Shown in pieces: positions 10,594 through 41,113 of a stretch of 64,000 nt of DNA (position 1 is the stretch's first letter; each line of letters begins with the position of its first letter). This DNA is from Metridium senile. Lineage: Eukaryota; Cnidaria; Anthozoa; Actiniaria; Metridiidae. A program made the translations under genes and the position numbers. The stretch spans positions 7,835,073-7,899,072 of the forward strand of contig OX459102.1 of NCBI GenBank assembly GCA_949775045.1. The letters run 5' to 3'. A model generated the notes under the pieces. The model was not told the origin of the DNA, did no database searches, and worked only from the letters and a program-made list of their open reading frames with translations.

Positions 10594-11815
10594 GGACATT
10601 AATACAGACCAAGAGAACACCTTAATATATACAATGTACCGGGGAGACCCAGCGTAAACATGCATGATTTTGGAAATTTAAATGTTAAATTTCCAAAAGC
10701 ATGTTTGGTTGAATTCTTATTAACCGCTCACAAATGGAGACATTTTCTGCTGTACATATATACATTATCATCAATATACTAGGCCAAATAACAAACTGCC
10801 CTATTGCTCTATGGGCGAAAATGAATTTTGGCGGGCAACAAATTATACCGCATCAGCCCTCGCTCCGCTCAAGCGCAAATAACGCTACTTGCATGGGTCG
10901 CACTGATAAACGATATTCCCGACAAAAGTTATGTTATTCCCATTATCATCAATAAATTAGGTCAAGTTTCAGAAAAATAAAGATATTTGGGAAATTGTCT
11001 GAAACAGGGCTGATGATTGTCCTATTTACTGCAAAAATATTGTTGTAAAAAGGAATTTGCGCATTTCGCACCCCTCGGGGGAGGGGGAGGTACTCCCTAA
11101 ATTTGTTATATATACGCGCGGGTTTTGGGTATTTTTATGCATTTTACCCCATATCAGGTCTTATATTAAACTGAACAGGATCTAGACAGAATGTTGCAAA
11201 AACGGAAAGGGTAGTGATCCGTTTAAAGAAACTTTTTTTAGCAAGGCGCTTTCCATGTGATTCTTTGTTTTCAGCAGTTGAAATTGCAATTTTAACTGTA
11301 TAATGAATAACAGCTATGAACATGGAATAAGAATTATGAAATCCATGTTCACAATTTTAATGCTAGTATCGAGCGTGGAGCATTTAGAGCGAACTTGTGT
11401 GATGTCACGTGACATTTCTTTTAGTGTTAATGTCTTTTTGGTTGAACAATGTTAATGACATAATGTGACGATCTATAAATTAAAACATGGTAATTAACGA
11501 TATGAACAACAATAGTAGCGAATAAATTATTTAATTAAAAGTTTAATATTTTCAGTCTTAATTGGTGTCATTTTATTCAGGAATTCAGTGCACACACTGG
11601 AACATTTTTGTACAATTTAAATCTTATTATAAATATCTTTCTCTAGCATTTCCCTTGATTTGGGTCATTAAAATATTAAATTAAAAACGTTTTTAAAAAT
11701 ATAAAAAATTGTTTTTTCGCAAGGAGAAACCATTTTCTCCTTACTCTACCCCTAGTTCGTAACAAAACAGTTCCAAGAGGCCTGGTCACTAGACGTTCTA
11801 TTGTTGTCTGAATCG
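10594..11815. other. intergenic; hairpin just after the RING-NHL gene
   Basis: Bases 10663-10703 fold as a near-perfect stem of about 18 bp (CATGATTTTGGAAATTTAA paired with its complement) with a 2-3-nt loop, 70 bp after the stop codon and probably in the 3'UTR. The rest is AT-rich with a G-run at about 11080 and shows no gene. Confidence 0.4.
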
Positions 11816-13793
11816 ATGAAGGAGCCGAGCAGTGCTGCAGTGAACCTAGTAGAAAATCAAGATTATTCCCTTGCTAAAACGAATAGATTTGTGACTATAT
11901 TGTTCAATATGGTTCATATGATAGCATTAGGTCTGCCTGTTGTGATCATATGGATCGCACAGCCTGGAGCCAGTAAGTATTCTTGATTTTAATCGACAGT
12001 TAAGCGTCCATTTTGTCGGATCAAATCGAAACCATATCGAATTAATATTAAATCTTTAAATAGTTTTTACTTTTAAAAGTTCAAGTTTATTAGTGCCACT
12101 ATTAAATTAGGCGTTCCGGTTGTCAAAGCTTTATTAGTGCTAATTTTGAACACTTTTGGGTCGATTTCGTGATTCTATTCCGAATCAAAGGCATTTTATA
12201 TAACATTTTATATATGCACCAACCCTTTTCATCTCCCCCCTTCTCATCTCCCCAATGCAGTCTGTTGAATTTTTTTTTTGTTTTAAGTTAATTTTGATTT
12301 TATATACGTCACATTAGATAAAGTGTAAAATTTAATTTGGGATAGTTCTTCAGATATTAGTCCCCAGAAACTGTTTTTGGAAGAACTATTAATTGTAACA
12401 TGATACAGTATTTTGTTTGATTACTATGGTTACTTATGATATTTGTGTACAGGTTTGTTTCCATGGCACCCAACACTGATGGCAACAGGGGTAAGAACAA
12501 ACTGATGATGATGTAGATGATCAGTGATGATGATAGTGGTGGTGAAGATGATGGTGGTGATGATGTTGATGAGTGATGGTGGTAGTGATGATGATGGTGG
12601 TGATGGTGTTGATGATAAGATGGTGGTAGTGATGATAAGATGGTGGTGGTCAGGATGATGATGATGGTGGTGTTGATCATGATGATAGTGATCATGATGA
12701 TGGTGTTGATGAGTGATGGTGGTGGTGATGATGATAGTGTTGATGAATGATGGTGGTGGTGGTGGTGAAGATAAGATGGTGGTGGTGGTCAGGATGATGA
12801 TGATGGTGGTGTACGTTGATGGTGATGATTTAAGGGATAAAAGAAGGTTTTCTGTGCTTGATTCTCTGATCTAAACACATATGGGATATAGAGAGAACAC
12901 CAGGGAAGCAAAGCATAAACCACAACACAAAGTGGAGCAGTTTCCAGCTTCTAACAACATCCAAAATGTTTAGATCAGAGTATTAATTTTTTTTTTTTGA
13001 CCAATCAACATGCGTGTGCTATCAAAGTTATTTGATGCTGGTGTTCATGGTAAATTTTTTTATAATGATATGGTGATGTTTATAATTTGTGATGATGGTT
13101 GTGATGATGGTTATTATCAACGTCATTCCCGGCCTTCTCCCTTCGGTTTTGGGTGTGCCCCATCCAAAAGTGAAGGGAGCTGAGAGGGCCCTGGGAACGA
13201 GGTTGGGTAATCATGTTAATTGTGATGATGATTGTGATGATGGTGGTGATTAAAGATTAAATGTATATATTCCTATTCCATTGCAGTTTGCGTTTCTAAT
13301 GTCAGAAGCAATAATGCTCTTCTCTCCCCAAAGCTCCATCCTCCCAAATCTCTCTCGTTCAACCAAAGCAACAGTCCACTGGATGATACAGCTTGCCGCC
13401 ATCTTCTTCACCTCTGCAGGTTTTGCCGTAATCTTCTACAACAAACACCTCAGAAATAAGAATCATTTTGCTTCCTGGCATGGCTTCTTTGGATTGTGGA
13501 CAATGGTTTTTGTTTTATGCCAAGCATTTCAGGGTCTGTCGATCTACTATCCAGGCGTTGCATTATTTAAAGCTACCCTCGGCCAGCGTAAACAACTTCA
13601 TGCCCTTTTTGGAACACTTGTGTACATGATAGCGACCACGACGCTTGTTTTAGGATATTTCTCCAACTGGTTTGTTAAAAATACAAATGATGTCGTATGG
13701 TGGGGAAGCGTTTTCTCAACTCTTTCGCTTTCAGGAATTATTTTGGGTCAAGTTTCAAATGAGTATGCTGCCAGAAAGAAAGCTGCTAAATAA
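11816..13793 (+). CDS. CYB561D2: CYB561D2-like transmembrane cytochrome b561 domain protein
   Basis: Three exons: 11816-11972, 12453-12490 and 13287-13793, giving 233 aa (human CYB561D2 has 222). Six membrane helices are visible. The four histidines that hold the two b-type haems are present: H58 (FPWHPTLM), H96 (TVHWMI), H130 (SWHGFFG) and H170 (KQLHALFG). Family signatures include MSEAIMLFSP and LGQVSNEY. Proteins of this type pass electrons across endomembranes from ascorbate to ferric iron or monodehydroascorbate. Choice between D1 and D2 is uncertain. The start is the first ATG in frame after an in-frame non-ATG stretch. Intron 2 contains a GAT/GGT satellite. Confidence 0.9.
12500..12830. 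repeat. GAT/GGT simple repeat in CYB561D intron 2
   Basis: Irregular array of GATGATGGTGGTGAT units on the plus strand. Long open frames across it, such as 12357-12695, arise from the repeat and are not genes. Confidence 0.85.
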
Positions 13794-14194
13794 ACATTGA
13801 TTTGTGGTACCACAAGAGCTAGATTATTCAACCATGAAATGAAATTGTTACTACCTAATAATTTTATTCATAGTTTGAGCTTTTTAAGAACTATCTTGTC
13901 CTATCCGGTATTGCTTTTGTTCGTATTTGATGTTTTTGATTGAGAAACCATGTAACGCAAGCTAGTTGAGAGACTAAATAGTACTATATAAGAACAGTCT
14001 ATAGGATAAGTAGAAAGTTATTTGTTTGCCTCAATTTAAACTATTATTATTATTATTATATCTTACTATATTATTATTATTATATCAATGTATGTAAATT
14101 TTATAGTGTAATAGTTTTCTAGTACTATGTGTAGTTTTTAGAGGGCCACATGTTTGTTAGTTATTAGTCTTACCCTTGTAAAATAAAGTTTCCA

Positions 14195-14480
14195 TTTTAC
14201 ACTTCTAGGGTTTCAATTCCACTCTTGTCCCTATTACATAAGTCTACTCATCACCTGATGAAGACTAGCAGTAGCAGTCAAAACATTGTTGTCCAAACCT
14301 TTGACATCTGCGAAACAAACAAATAACATCCTACTTATCTCATATCCATGAGATGATAACCTTTAATTCCAGTCCACCCATCGCCTGATGAAGACTAACA
14401 GTAGCAGTTGAAATGCTGTGGTCAAAACCTTTGGCATTCACGAGACAAATAAATAGCATTCTACTTATTTCACACGACCA
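14195..14480 (+). repeat. two tandem 130-bp units with hammerhead-ribozyme-like boxes
   Basis: Two diverged copies are offset by 130 bp. Each contains CTGATGA (14255-14261 and 14385-14391), a short GACT/AGTC (or AGTT) stem around an AGCAGTAGC-type loop, and then AAAA (copy 1) or GAAA (copy 2). CTGATGA, stem, GAAA is the conserved core of a hammerhead ribozyme, and small tandem hammerheads are typical of Penelope-like elements and retrozymes. I could not pair convincing stems I and III, so activity is doubtful. Confidence 0.4.
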
Positions 14481-14857
14481 CATGAACTCATCATGTATAA
14501 ATAGATGCTTTTATTATTATCTCATAACCAGGGTGAATAACCTTAGATAGTAATGATTTGGACTATATTTCATGGTTTTAAGCTGTGCTCATTCATTGAG
14601 GGAGTGACTGACAAGTATTTGTAGTGATAAAGATGTTTGATAAAATGTTGAAACATTTATCAACAAAACGAATGTATATTTTTAGTCCGAATATTAGAGA
14701 GAAAACAATTGTGGGCTTTTTTACATTGAATCAAGATTTATGTAAAGTTAAAAATTATTGGAAAATCAGAGTTATAGTCAACAAAATCGAAAACTTATTA
14801 ATTTATATTATCACTAGTCTACCCTGCAGGCATCTCTCTTTAATTAGGAGACTGGGA

Positions 14858-15004
14858 ATGAAGATCCTCTTTTTTCTTTCCTTTCTCATTCTCCTCACGG
14901 TCAACAATTACAAAGGAAGCCCGAAGGAGTTGCTTGTGGAGAAGGCTATATATTATCCCAACTCTTTGCTTCAACAAAAAAGTACATATCTTACCAATAA
15001 ATAA
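14858..15004 (+). CDS. possible small secreted peptide (48 aa)
   Basis: ATG at 14858 opens a strongly hydrophobic start (MKILFFLSFLILLTVNNYKG) followed by a short polar part ending TYLTNK and TAA. The hydrophobic stretch fits a signal peptide. The frame stays open upstream to 14624 without any such logic. There are no family clues, and the composition is AT-rich like its surroundings, so this may be chance. Confidence 0.2.
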   Translation: MKILFFLSFLILLTVNNYKGSPKELLVEKAIYYPNSLLQQKSTYLTNK

Positions 15005-15550
15005 ATTATTTGTCAAGTAGCTAGACTTTACAAGAAGAAAAACTCTATTTGTATGAATAATCTAATTCTTTTATTAATACTTTTTTATTATGTAATTATT
15101 GTTATATTAATAATATATACATGTGTGATTACTTCATAATATAAAATATTTAACATTCTATTTTATTTGCCATATATTACTTTTAACTTAATTCCTGTGA
15201 CTTTTCACCAAACAAGAAGATTACAGCCTTCTTCACTCAATAATTCAAAGAGATACATTTTTACATATTTTTTTGAAAGTGCTATCCTCTGGATCCACAT
15301 ATTCTCTAGTAGGGGTGGCTGCATAGGAGGCTAACTTGTCAAGAGTTTTCCAGTTTTCACGCCTACAAAAAATTTGGAGACCTCCTAACAAAATGGCAAA
15401 TTGGCTTTTGTACTTGTAATTGTCCATGTCATGCTATGTTGATTGATTTTTTTTTTTTGCAAAACAAATAGACTTTTGCGAACAAGCCCTATGAGCTAAA
15501 TCTATAAAAATATATTCAAGATTGTTTGCAGTACATTAATGATTCCACTT

Positions 15551-17560
15551 TTAGTAATTATGTTGTGGAGGCAAGTGAATAGCAAGGCCAGAAGCAACCA
15601 GTGGTTCATTATGAGAAAAGATCTCTGGATCTGAATGTGAAGCATTTTGTGAAAGTTTCCCTTTCATTAACTGTCCTTTCCTACCATGTCGCACACTTTT
15701 CTCAGAGACTACTAAACCGCTGATATTCAGAGCCAGGTTTTCAAGGGATGCCCTACGTTGGTTTGAAGGTAGAGAATTACTTCTTTGTGCAATCCGATGG
15801 GCGATTCTGCTCTGTTTATTAGAGTCAGTGCTGCGGATGCTACCACGACTTCCTCGTTCTACTCTAGATGGGGATATAGGAGGTTTGCTCCCTGCACCTG
15901 GGTTGAAAAGAATATGTTCTTGCTGATTTTTCTGCAGAATGTTGATTGTATTGCATTCTATAAGGTTAGAAGTGGCATGCGTGATGCTCTCCCTTTGTGA
16001 GCTACTGCCTCTACCACCATCAGCTAAAATCCCTAATCCACTAAGAGAGAATGTGCTTGGAAGTGTCTTTCTATCTTGGTCTTGTTTCTGAGCGCCATCC
16101 CTTCTTCGAACTAAAAGCCTCTGCCTTTGAGTTAGAGCTCTGCTGTTCTTCTCCCGACCAACTATCGGTGGAGCAACATCATTAGAAGAAGACCACTCAT
16201 TGGCTAAAGTGGTAGTAACAGAGGCTCCATCAACTGGACATGTAGAATGGTTTGACAGCCAAGTGTCAATGCAATCACGATGGAATATGTGTCTGCATTG
16301 TAGTTTACGGACACATTGGAAAGGTTGGTAGCTATGTAAGCAAATACCACAGTTTTTGTTCTGGGATAGGAGCGGGTGACGTTCTCGTAATATCTCAATG
16401 GGAATGCTACTCAGCATATGTCCCGCCACGCCCTCATGCTCCTCTAACGGCCTATCAAGTTGAAGAAGCATGTCATAGTCATCTTCAGTAATATCTCTAT
16501 TTTGCAATTGATCGATAACAGCGTTAGGTAATGGTGCTATTCTAGAAGCAAGCCTCCATCGTTGGCTTGAATTCTGCCTGAACTGAAATGAGTGTTGTGT
16601 GTGGTGATCCGTCGCAAAACACTGATGACACAAATGGTAATCAACGCAAATGACACATCGGTAACACTTCCCCGCGATAGGACAAATTCTACATTTATGA
16701 CACATAGCACCAAGATGTAGGTCCTGCCTCTCGGCTCGCGTCTTCTTCTTTGACGACTTGTTACACTCATCAACAAGATCTTGAAATGTCCCAAAATCAA
16801 CTCTACACAATGGACACTTGATGATTTTTTCCCCTGTGGACCTCTGATGTTCTGCCCACACTTTCATGCATTTCAAATGAATACTATTACCACAACCAAA
16901 TTTACAGTAAGTAAGAGGCTCTCCTGACTTAGTCATAAGGTCGTCTTGACAAATTGGACAGACATCTTCGTCTGTTATATCCTTTTGTTTAAGTTTTTCT
17001 CGATTGTCGGAAGATATGCTCTGATTTTGTCTGTTTGGTTGTTGGTGTCTGATAAATGCGCCACGAATAACTTCATTGATTTCTCTTTCGACTAGAGATT
17101 GTTGATAAACTACTGCATTTTCTTTGGGTACTCTGAATTTCTTGAGTACTACCCATAGTATGTGGATACAAAGTTCTTTTTCTTTCATGAAAGTGGAACA
17201 TGTACAAGAATTAGGATCACCAAGAAATACCTAAAGGATGGAGAAGAATAAATTTGTAAATAAGATTGATTTTTTTCCCCCGTTTAAATACGCGTTTTTG
17301 ATATATAAACACCAAAAACATTTCAACAAACTACTACTCTGTCTAACATTGAAATTTTCAATACCAAAAAACGTCGAAATAAACTAGTTTTAAGAGGTTA
17401 AAAATCTTACTTTAAATTTTTTATCGGCGCCATCTTCCTTCAGCAAGAATCCAGTCGGGCCTGTCTCTCTTAAAAGATAAATTCTCGCCTGATTCGCTTC
17501 TTCAATTCGTCGAGTAACTACATCAGGACAGTTCCGTCTCCAGGGAACTTGCCTGGACAT
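15551..17560 (-). CDS. ZSWIM2: ZSWIM2-type E3 ubiquitin ligase
   Basis: Two exons: 17560-17411 and 17230-15551, joined in phase 0, giving 609 aa (human 633). The first exon has the ZSWIM2 start block IYLLRETGPTGFLLKEDG. Domains in order: SWIM zinc finger at about 59-81 (CTC...CIH); RING at about 141-190 (CPICQDDL, CKFGCGNSIHLKC, CPLC); ZZ-type finger at about 225-262 (CRICPIAGKCYRC, CVDYHLCHQC); second RING at about 345-385 (CGICLHSYQPF, CRHIFHRDCIDTW, CPVDG); then a Ser-rich tail. The order SWIM-RING-ZZ-RING is diagnostic for ZSWIM2 (MEX), a self-ubiquitinating ligase active in mammalian testis and death-receptor signalling. Starting at the in-frame ATG at 17188 would cut the SWIM finger, so the upstream exon is needed. 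Confidence 0.95.
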
Positions 17561-17756
17561 TTTATAAGCGTAAAAAGACAGCAGAAAGTAAGGAAAATAA
17601 CGACAGAAATTTCACTTATCCTGCATGGTAATTATTGTTGTTCGGTAATCTTAGCAACGGTAAAACACAGGAAGCCCAACATGAATAGCGTTGAATTACA
17701 CAGGGAGCCCAAATGCTCTCCAATTTGATTTTCACATAAAATAGGACATAAAAAAT

Positions 17757-17883
17757 AGACTGCGAACAGTCCCTTCTTTTCTCTCCAGATTCCGAGGAAA
17801 ACGAGAGAAAAATGAGCATTTAAAAAAACATGGATGAAAAGTTTTCTGAATCTGGAGGGAAAAGTAGGGACTGCTCGCAGTCT
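17757..17883. mobile_element. short MITE upstream of ZSWIM2
   Basis: Inverted arms of about 37 bp (AGACTGCGAACAGTCCCTTC on the left, its near complement on the right ending CTGCTCGCAGTCT) are flanked by TA-rich sequence. It sits 200 bp upstream of the ZSWIM2 ATG. Confidence 0.55.
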
Positions 17884-17924
17884 AATAAAAAAGTGTAACA
17901 AATATTTCAGCAGAGCTAGTATTT

Positions 17925-18140
17925 AATCCATTGAGGCAAGATAATAAGGTCTATCTTCCCAGAGGATTGTATTGGGAAAAAGCGAATAAGGTCTATCTCC
18001 CAAGAGGATTGTATTGGGAAAACATTGAGGCAAGTGAATAAGGTCTATCGCCCAAGAGGATTGTATTGGGAAAACATTTGAGGCAAGTGAATAAGGTCTA
18101 TCTCCCAAAAGGATTGTATTGGGAAAACATTTATGCAAGC
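17925..18140. repeat. minisatellite, about 50-bp unit
   Basis: Four to five copies of a unit with GAATAAGGTCTATC, CCCAAGAGGATTGTATTGGG and AAAACATTGAGGCAA lie between the ZSWIM2 5' end and the METAP2 3' end. Confidence 0.8.
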
Positions 18141-18490
18141 AAATAAGATCAATTTATTGTCAACAAATTTAAGACTTTTGTCAAATTGTCTGATGAATTA
18201 AATAGTTTGGTTTAGATTGATGTCAATAATCGCTGCAAAAAAATACATTGTAGAATATATTTTTACATGATCAATAATGCACTTTTAAATCAGAATTATT
18301 GATAATAAAAGATCGTTTTATGAGTATATATAGTTCAGGAACATTAACTCAAGCACAATTTAAACATTGGTTTGAAATATAACGAGTCTTATTGGTCTTT
18401 AGATCAGCCATTTCTATGTGATCAACATCAATAACTGACAATGAATTAGGCTTATAGCATTTACTATCAATGGTATTAAATAATCAGTGT

Positions 18491-28287
<9,797 letters not shown>

Positions 28288-28379
28288 CTTGGAAAGACGA
28301 CAACCACAGGAAGCCCAAACCAAACACTAGCTGTCAGGTGGACCTTCAAAAAGAGGATAAATTCCACTATGTAGAAAAT

Positions 28380-29653
28380 GCAATGGAACAACATGAAACA
28401 TAATGGGAAAAAAATGAAACATTATGGAAAAAATGGGAGAACATGAAACATTATGGAAAAAATTGAAACAAAATGGAATAACAATAATAATAAAGTTTAT
28501 TTATATAGCGCTCGTATCCAGCTTGTCCAAGGCGATTTACAACTTTATATCTATTTACAATATCTACAATCGATTTGTATTTACAATAATAACATGAAAC
28601 ATTGTGGAAAGAAAAGTGAAACAAAAATGGAATAAGATGGAGTCGATATGTAAAAATGGGAACAAAATGGAATAACATGAAACTATGGAACAACATGAAA
28701 CTATGGAACAAATGGCAACAAAATGGACCACAAGGGAACAATATGAAATGAAATAGAACAGAATGGAATGGAACATGACAATGGAAGAAAATGGAACCAA
28801 ATTGCAACATGATAAATTAAGGACATTTGTGGGCCAAAAACGTTTCTCATGCTTTGTTTCTTCAAACAATTTCAAACTTAAATAAGACCATCATAGTCAG
28901 TCTAGGTTTCACAACAAATAAAAATGAGCTACACTGTCTTCATTTTCAAGATAGAAGTATCAACCGCAAGCTTAGAAAATTTGCGCATTATCTTGTTTTT
29001 CTGACATATAAACAAAATTATCCAAGCATTCCCGTCGCAAGCAAAAAAAGAATGGTTGGATGACAAAATGAATGAATGATGGAGTGTATGTATAAAACAA
29101 TGCATGAATGAATGAAAGGATAATTAAATTGATGGTTAGATGGATGAGTAAATGAAAGGATGAATCAATATGAACTAATAATATTAATGAAAAAATATAT
29201 TAAAATATAGAGCTGTTCTCATTAACCCATAAAACAAAGTGTATCAGTTGAAGTGTGAGCATCAGAATAACAACAAAAGAACACAATGAAATTAAGGTGC
29301 ATTAAAGAGTGCATGTCATACACTAAAGTGTATTTAATTCATGGGTTAGAGTTGCTCTCATTGACCCTTAAAACAAACAGCCTGTATTAGTTGAAGTGTG
29401 AGCATCAGAATAACAAAAGAAACACACAATGGAATTTAAGTGTATCAAAGAGTAATACAGTAAAGATTTTTTCATGGGTTATTGGGAATTGCTCTAAGGA
29501 ATAAAGCATACAAATATAATAAATTTTTTTTTAAATTTTTTTTAATTTTTTTTTAAATTTTTTTTTAATATTTTTCATTTATTTTCTATTTCTGCACCTA
29601 CTCCAATATACAAATCCATTTACTAAAAACATCACAAAATAACAAATAACTTA
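28380..29653. other. METAP2 upstream region: GGAACA-type satellite, dispersed element fragment and MITE pair
   Basis: 28380-28810 is a degenerate ATGGAACAAC/ATGAAAC array interrupted at 28490-28590 by an AATAATAAAGTTTATTTATATAGCG-type sequence, a motif common in dispersed invertebrate repeats. 29050-29180 has GAATGAATGA repeats. 29205-29500 holds two tandem inverted-repeat elements (boxes GTTCTCATTAACCCATAAAA, GTGAGCATCAGAATAAC, TTCATGGGTTA) related to the half-element at 4380-4490. No gene is seen. The METAP2 promoter must lie just above 28287, but I see no clear TATA. Confidence 0.5.
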
Positions 29654-39945
<10,292 letters not shown>

Positions 39946-40603
39946 TTTGAATTTTAGTCATACCCAGGCCCTTCTCATCCAAGCTCCAGCAAAACCCAGA
40001 AAACGTTTTCCCAACGTTTTGATTTGATATTCTGAAAGTTTGTTTATTTTTGATTTTTTTTTTTGCATTACATGTTTACCATTTTGACATGAAAAAAATT
40101 AAACATATAATTTTCGTTTAAATAAAAGTAACTGCGTCTTGTCCACTTTTGTAGTATTAATTTTACAACATAAATTCCATATATATTTTGCGTCGGGATT
40201 TGAAAACTTTAGAAGGTCTGCTTGCACAACTTTGTAGGATTTTTGCACGTTTTATAATACAACGACTTTTCAGTTGCTTAAGCATTTATGATGTACTAAA
40301 TATCGCCTAATTGATAACAATGTGGGCAGCTAGTTACATATAAAAATAGATTCACATTTGAAAGTGTAATATTCAGGAAATATGCGCGCAAACCTTGTTG
40401 ACGTGAATGTTAACTTGTTAGTGAGTTTGCGCATCAGTCAATTCAAATCACGACAAATTGTTACAGTTTCTGTATGTTTCTAATACCAATAAACACATTT
40501 TACATTGATAAAAAGATTTACTGACGTTTTTCGCTGGTGGAAAAAAATACTGCGATGACTGTAAATATCTTCCCACATGTATTGGTGAAAGAGTATTTTG
40601 GAG

Positions 40604-40609
40604 TATAAA
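40604..40609 (+). promoter_or_regulatory. TATA box of the U6 gene
   Basis: TATAAA 29 bp upstream of the U6 start, the spacing expected for a type-3 RNA polymerase III promoter. A proximal sequence element would lie at about 40570-40590 but cannot be named without a species consensus. Confidence 0.65.
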
Positions 40610-40632
40610 GTCTATGAGTTTCCTTCTAGGTT

Positions 40633-40658
40633 GTGCATCGGGTAAAACCGATGTACAC

Positions 40659-40694
<36 letters not shown>

Positions 40695-40745
40695 GGCCCC
40701 TGGCGCAAGGATGACACGCAGAATCGTGAAGCGTTCCAAATTTTT
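40633..40745 (+). ncRNA. U6: U6 spliceosomal snRNA (variant)
   Basis: The central part is the near-universal U6 sequence: ACTAAAATTGGAACGATACA, GAGAAGATTAGCATGGCCCC, the ACAGAGA box that pairs with the 5' splice site, then AAGGATGACACGCA and GTGAAGCGTTCC before a T5 terminator. Two departures are seen. The 5' stem-loop is replaced by a longer self-complementary stem (GTGCATCGG...CCGATGTAC). The internal stem-loop has one extra G (CCCCTGGCGCAAGG) and a changed CGCAGAATCGTG. The TATA box and T-run favour an expressed gene, while the changed internal stem favours a pseudogene. It is divergent from NSUN5, 690 bp away. Confidence 0.85.
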
Positions 40746-40806
40746 GTTTATTTTTCATTATCGTAGAACAGTAGAAAAACGTTTTGAAAACGTTTTGGCA
40801 GAGTGA

Positions 40807-40855
40807 AGGACCGGGAAAACATTTGCTTCAACATCCTTTCCGTTCGATTTTCCCG
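40807..40855. mobile_element. solo end of the MITE family seen at 5455-5673
   Basis: AAGGACCGGGAAAACATTTG then CTTCAACATCC and CCGTTCGATTTT match one arm of the element at 5455-5673 with small gaps. The other arm is absent. Confidence 0.5.
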
Positions 40856-40884
40856 CGGAATTTGGAGATTCACTTTTGGAACTA

Positions 40885-41113
40885 TTTCCAATTGCTAACC
40901 AATAAGAACGCTTGAAATTTCCAAATTTCCAATTCTAATCCAATCAGGAAACGGCAAATTTCCAATTTTCCGGCCACATGATTGGCCAAACATGTTGACT
41001 CAAATAAATATTTGAAGCGTGAGGATCTAAATCTAGGAGAGGGGGAAATTCGCATGTAGAAATGAGCTGATAGCAAGACGAAGTCGTCTTTTTCTTAGCA
41101 GTTTTCAAATGGT
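40885..41113 (+). promoter_or_regulatory. CCAAT-rich promoter-like region with a possible 5'UTR exon
   Basis: Repeated CCAAT/ATTGG boxes lie at about 40889, 40902, 40930, 40941, 40966 and 40982 in alternation with GGAAATTTCC-like blocks. They are followed 60-100 bp later by a sequence ending AAATG|GTAAGTTTTT, a good splice donor at 41113. This looks like the start of a plus-strand transcript whose next exon may be at 42331. Confidence 0.35.

Larger units (their letters stand above)
13794..15550. other. intergenic, AT-rich, with a 130-bp tandem pair and a small ORF
   Basis: Nothing convincing is seen apart from the duplicated unit at about 14195-14480 and the small ORF at 14858-15004, both listed separately. 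ATT repeats occur at 14045-14090. Confidence 0.5.

Noticed and set aside
14624..15004. 126-codon frame as a whole
   Set aside because: The upstream part has no start logic and is AT-rich chance coding; only the 48-codon signal-peptide-like end is listed, at low confidence.
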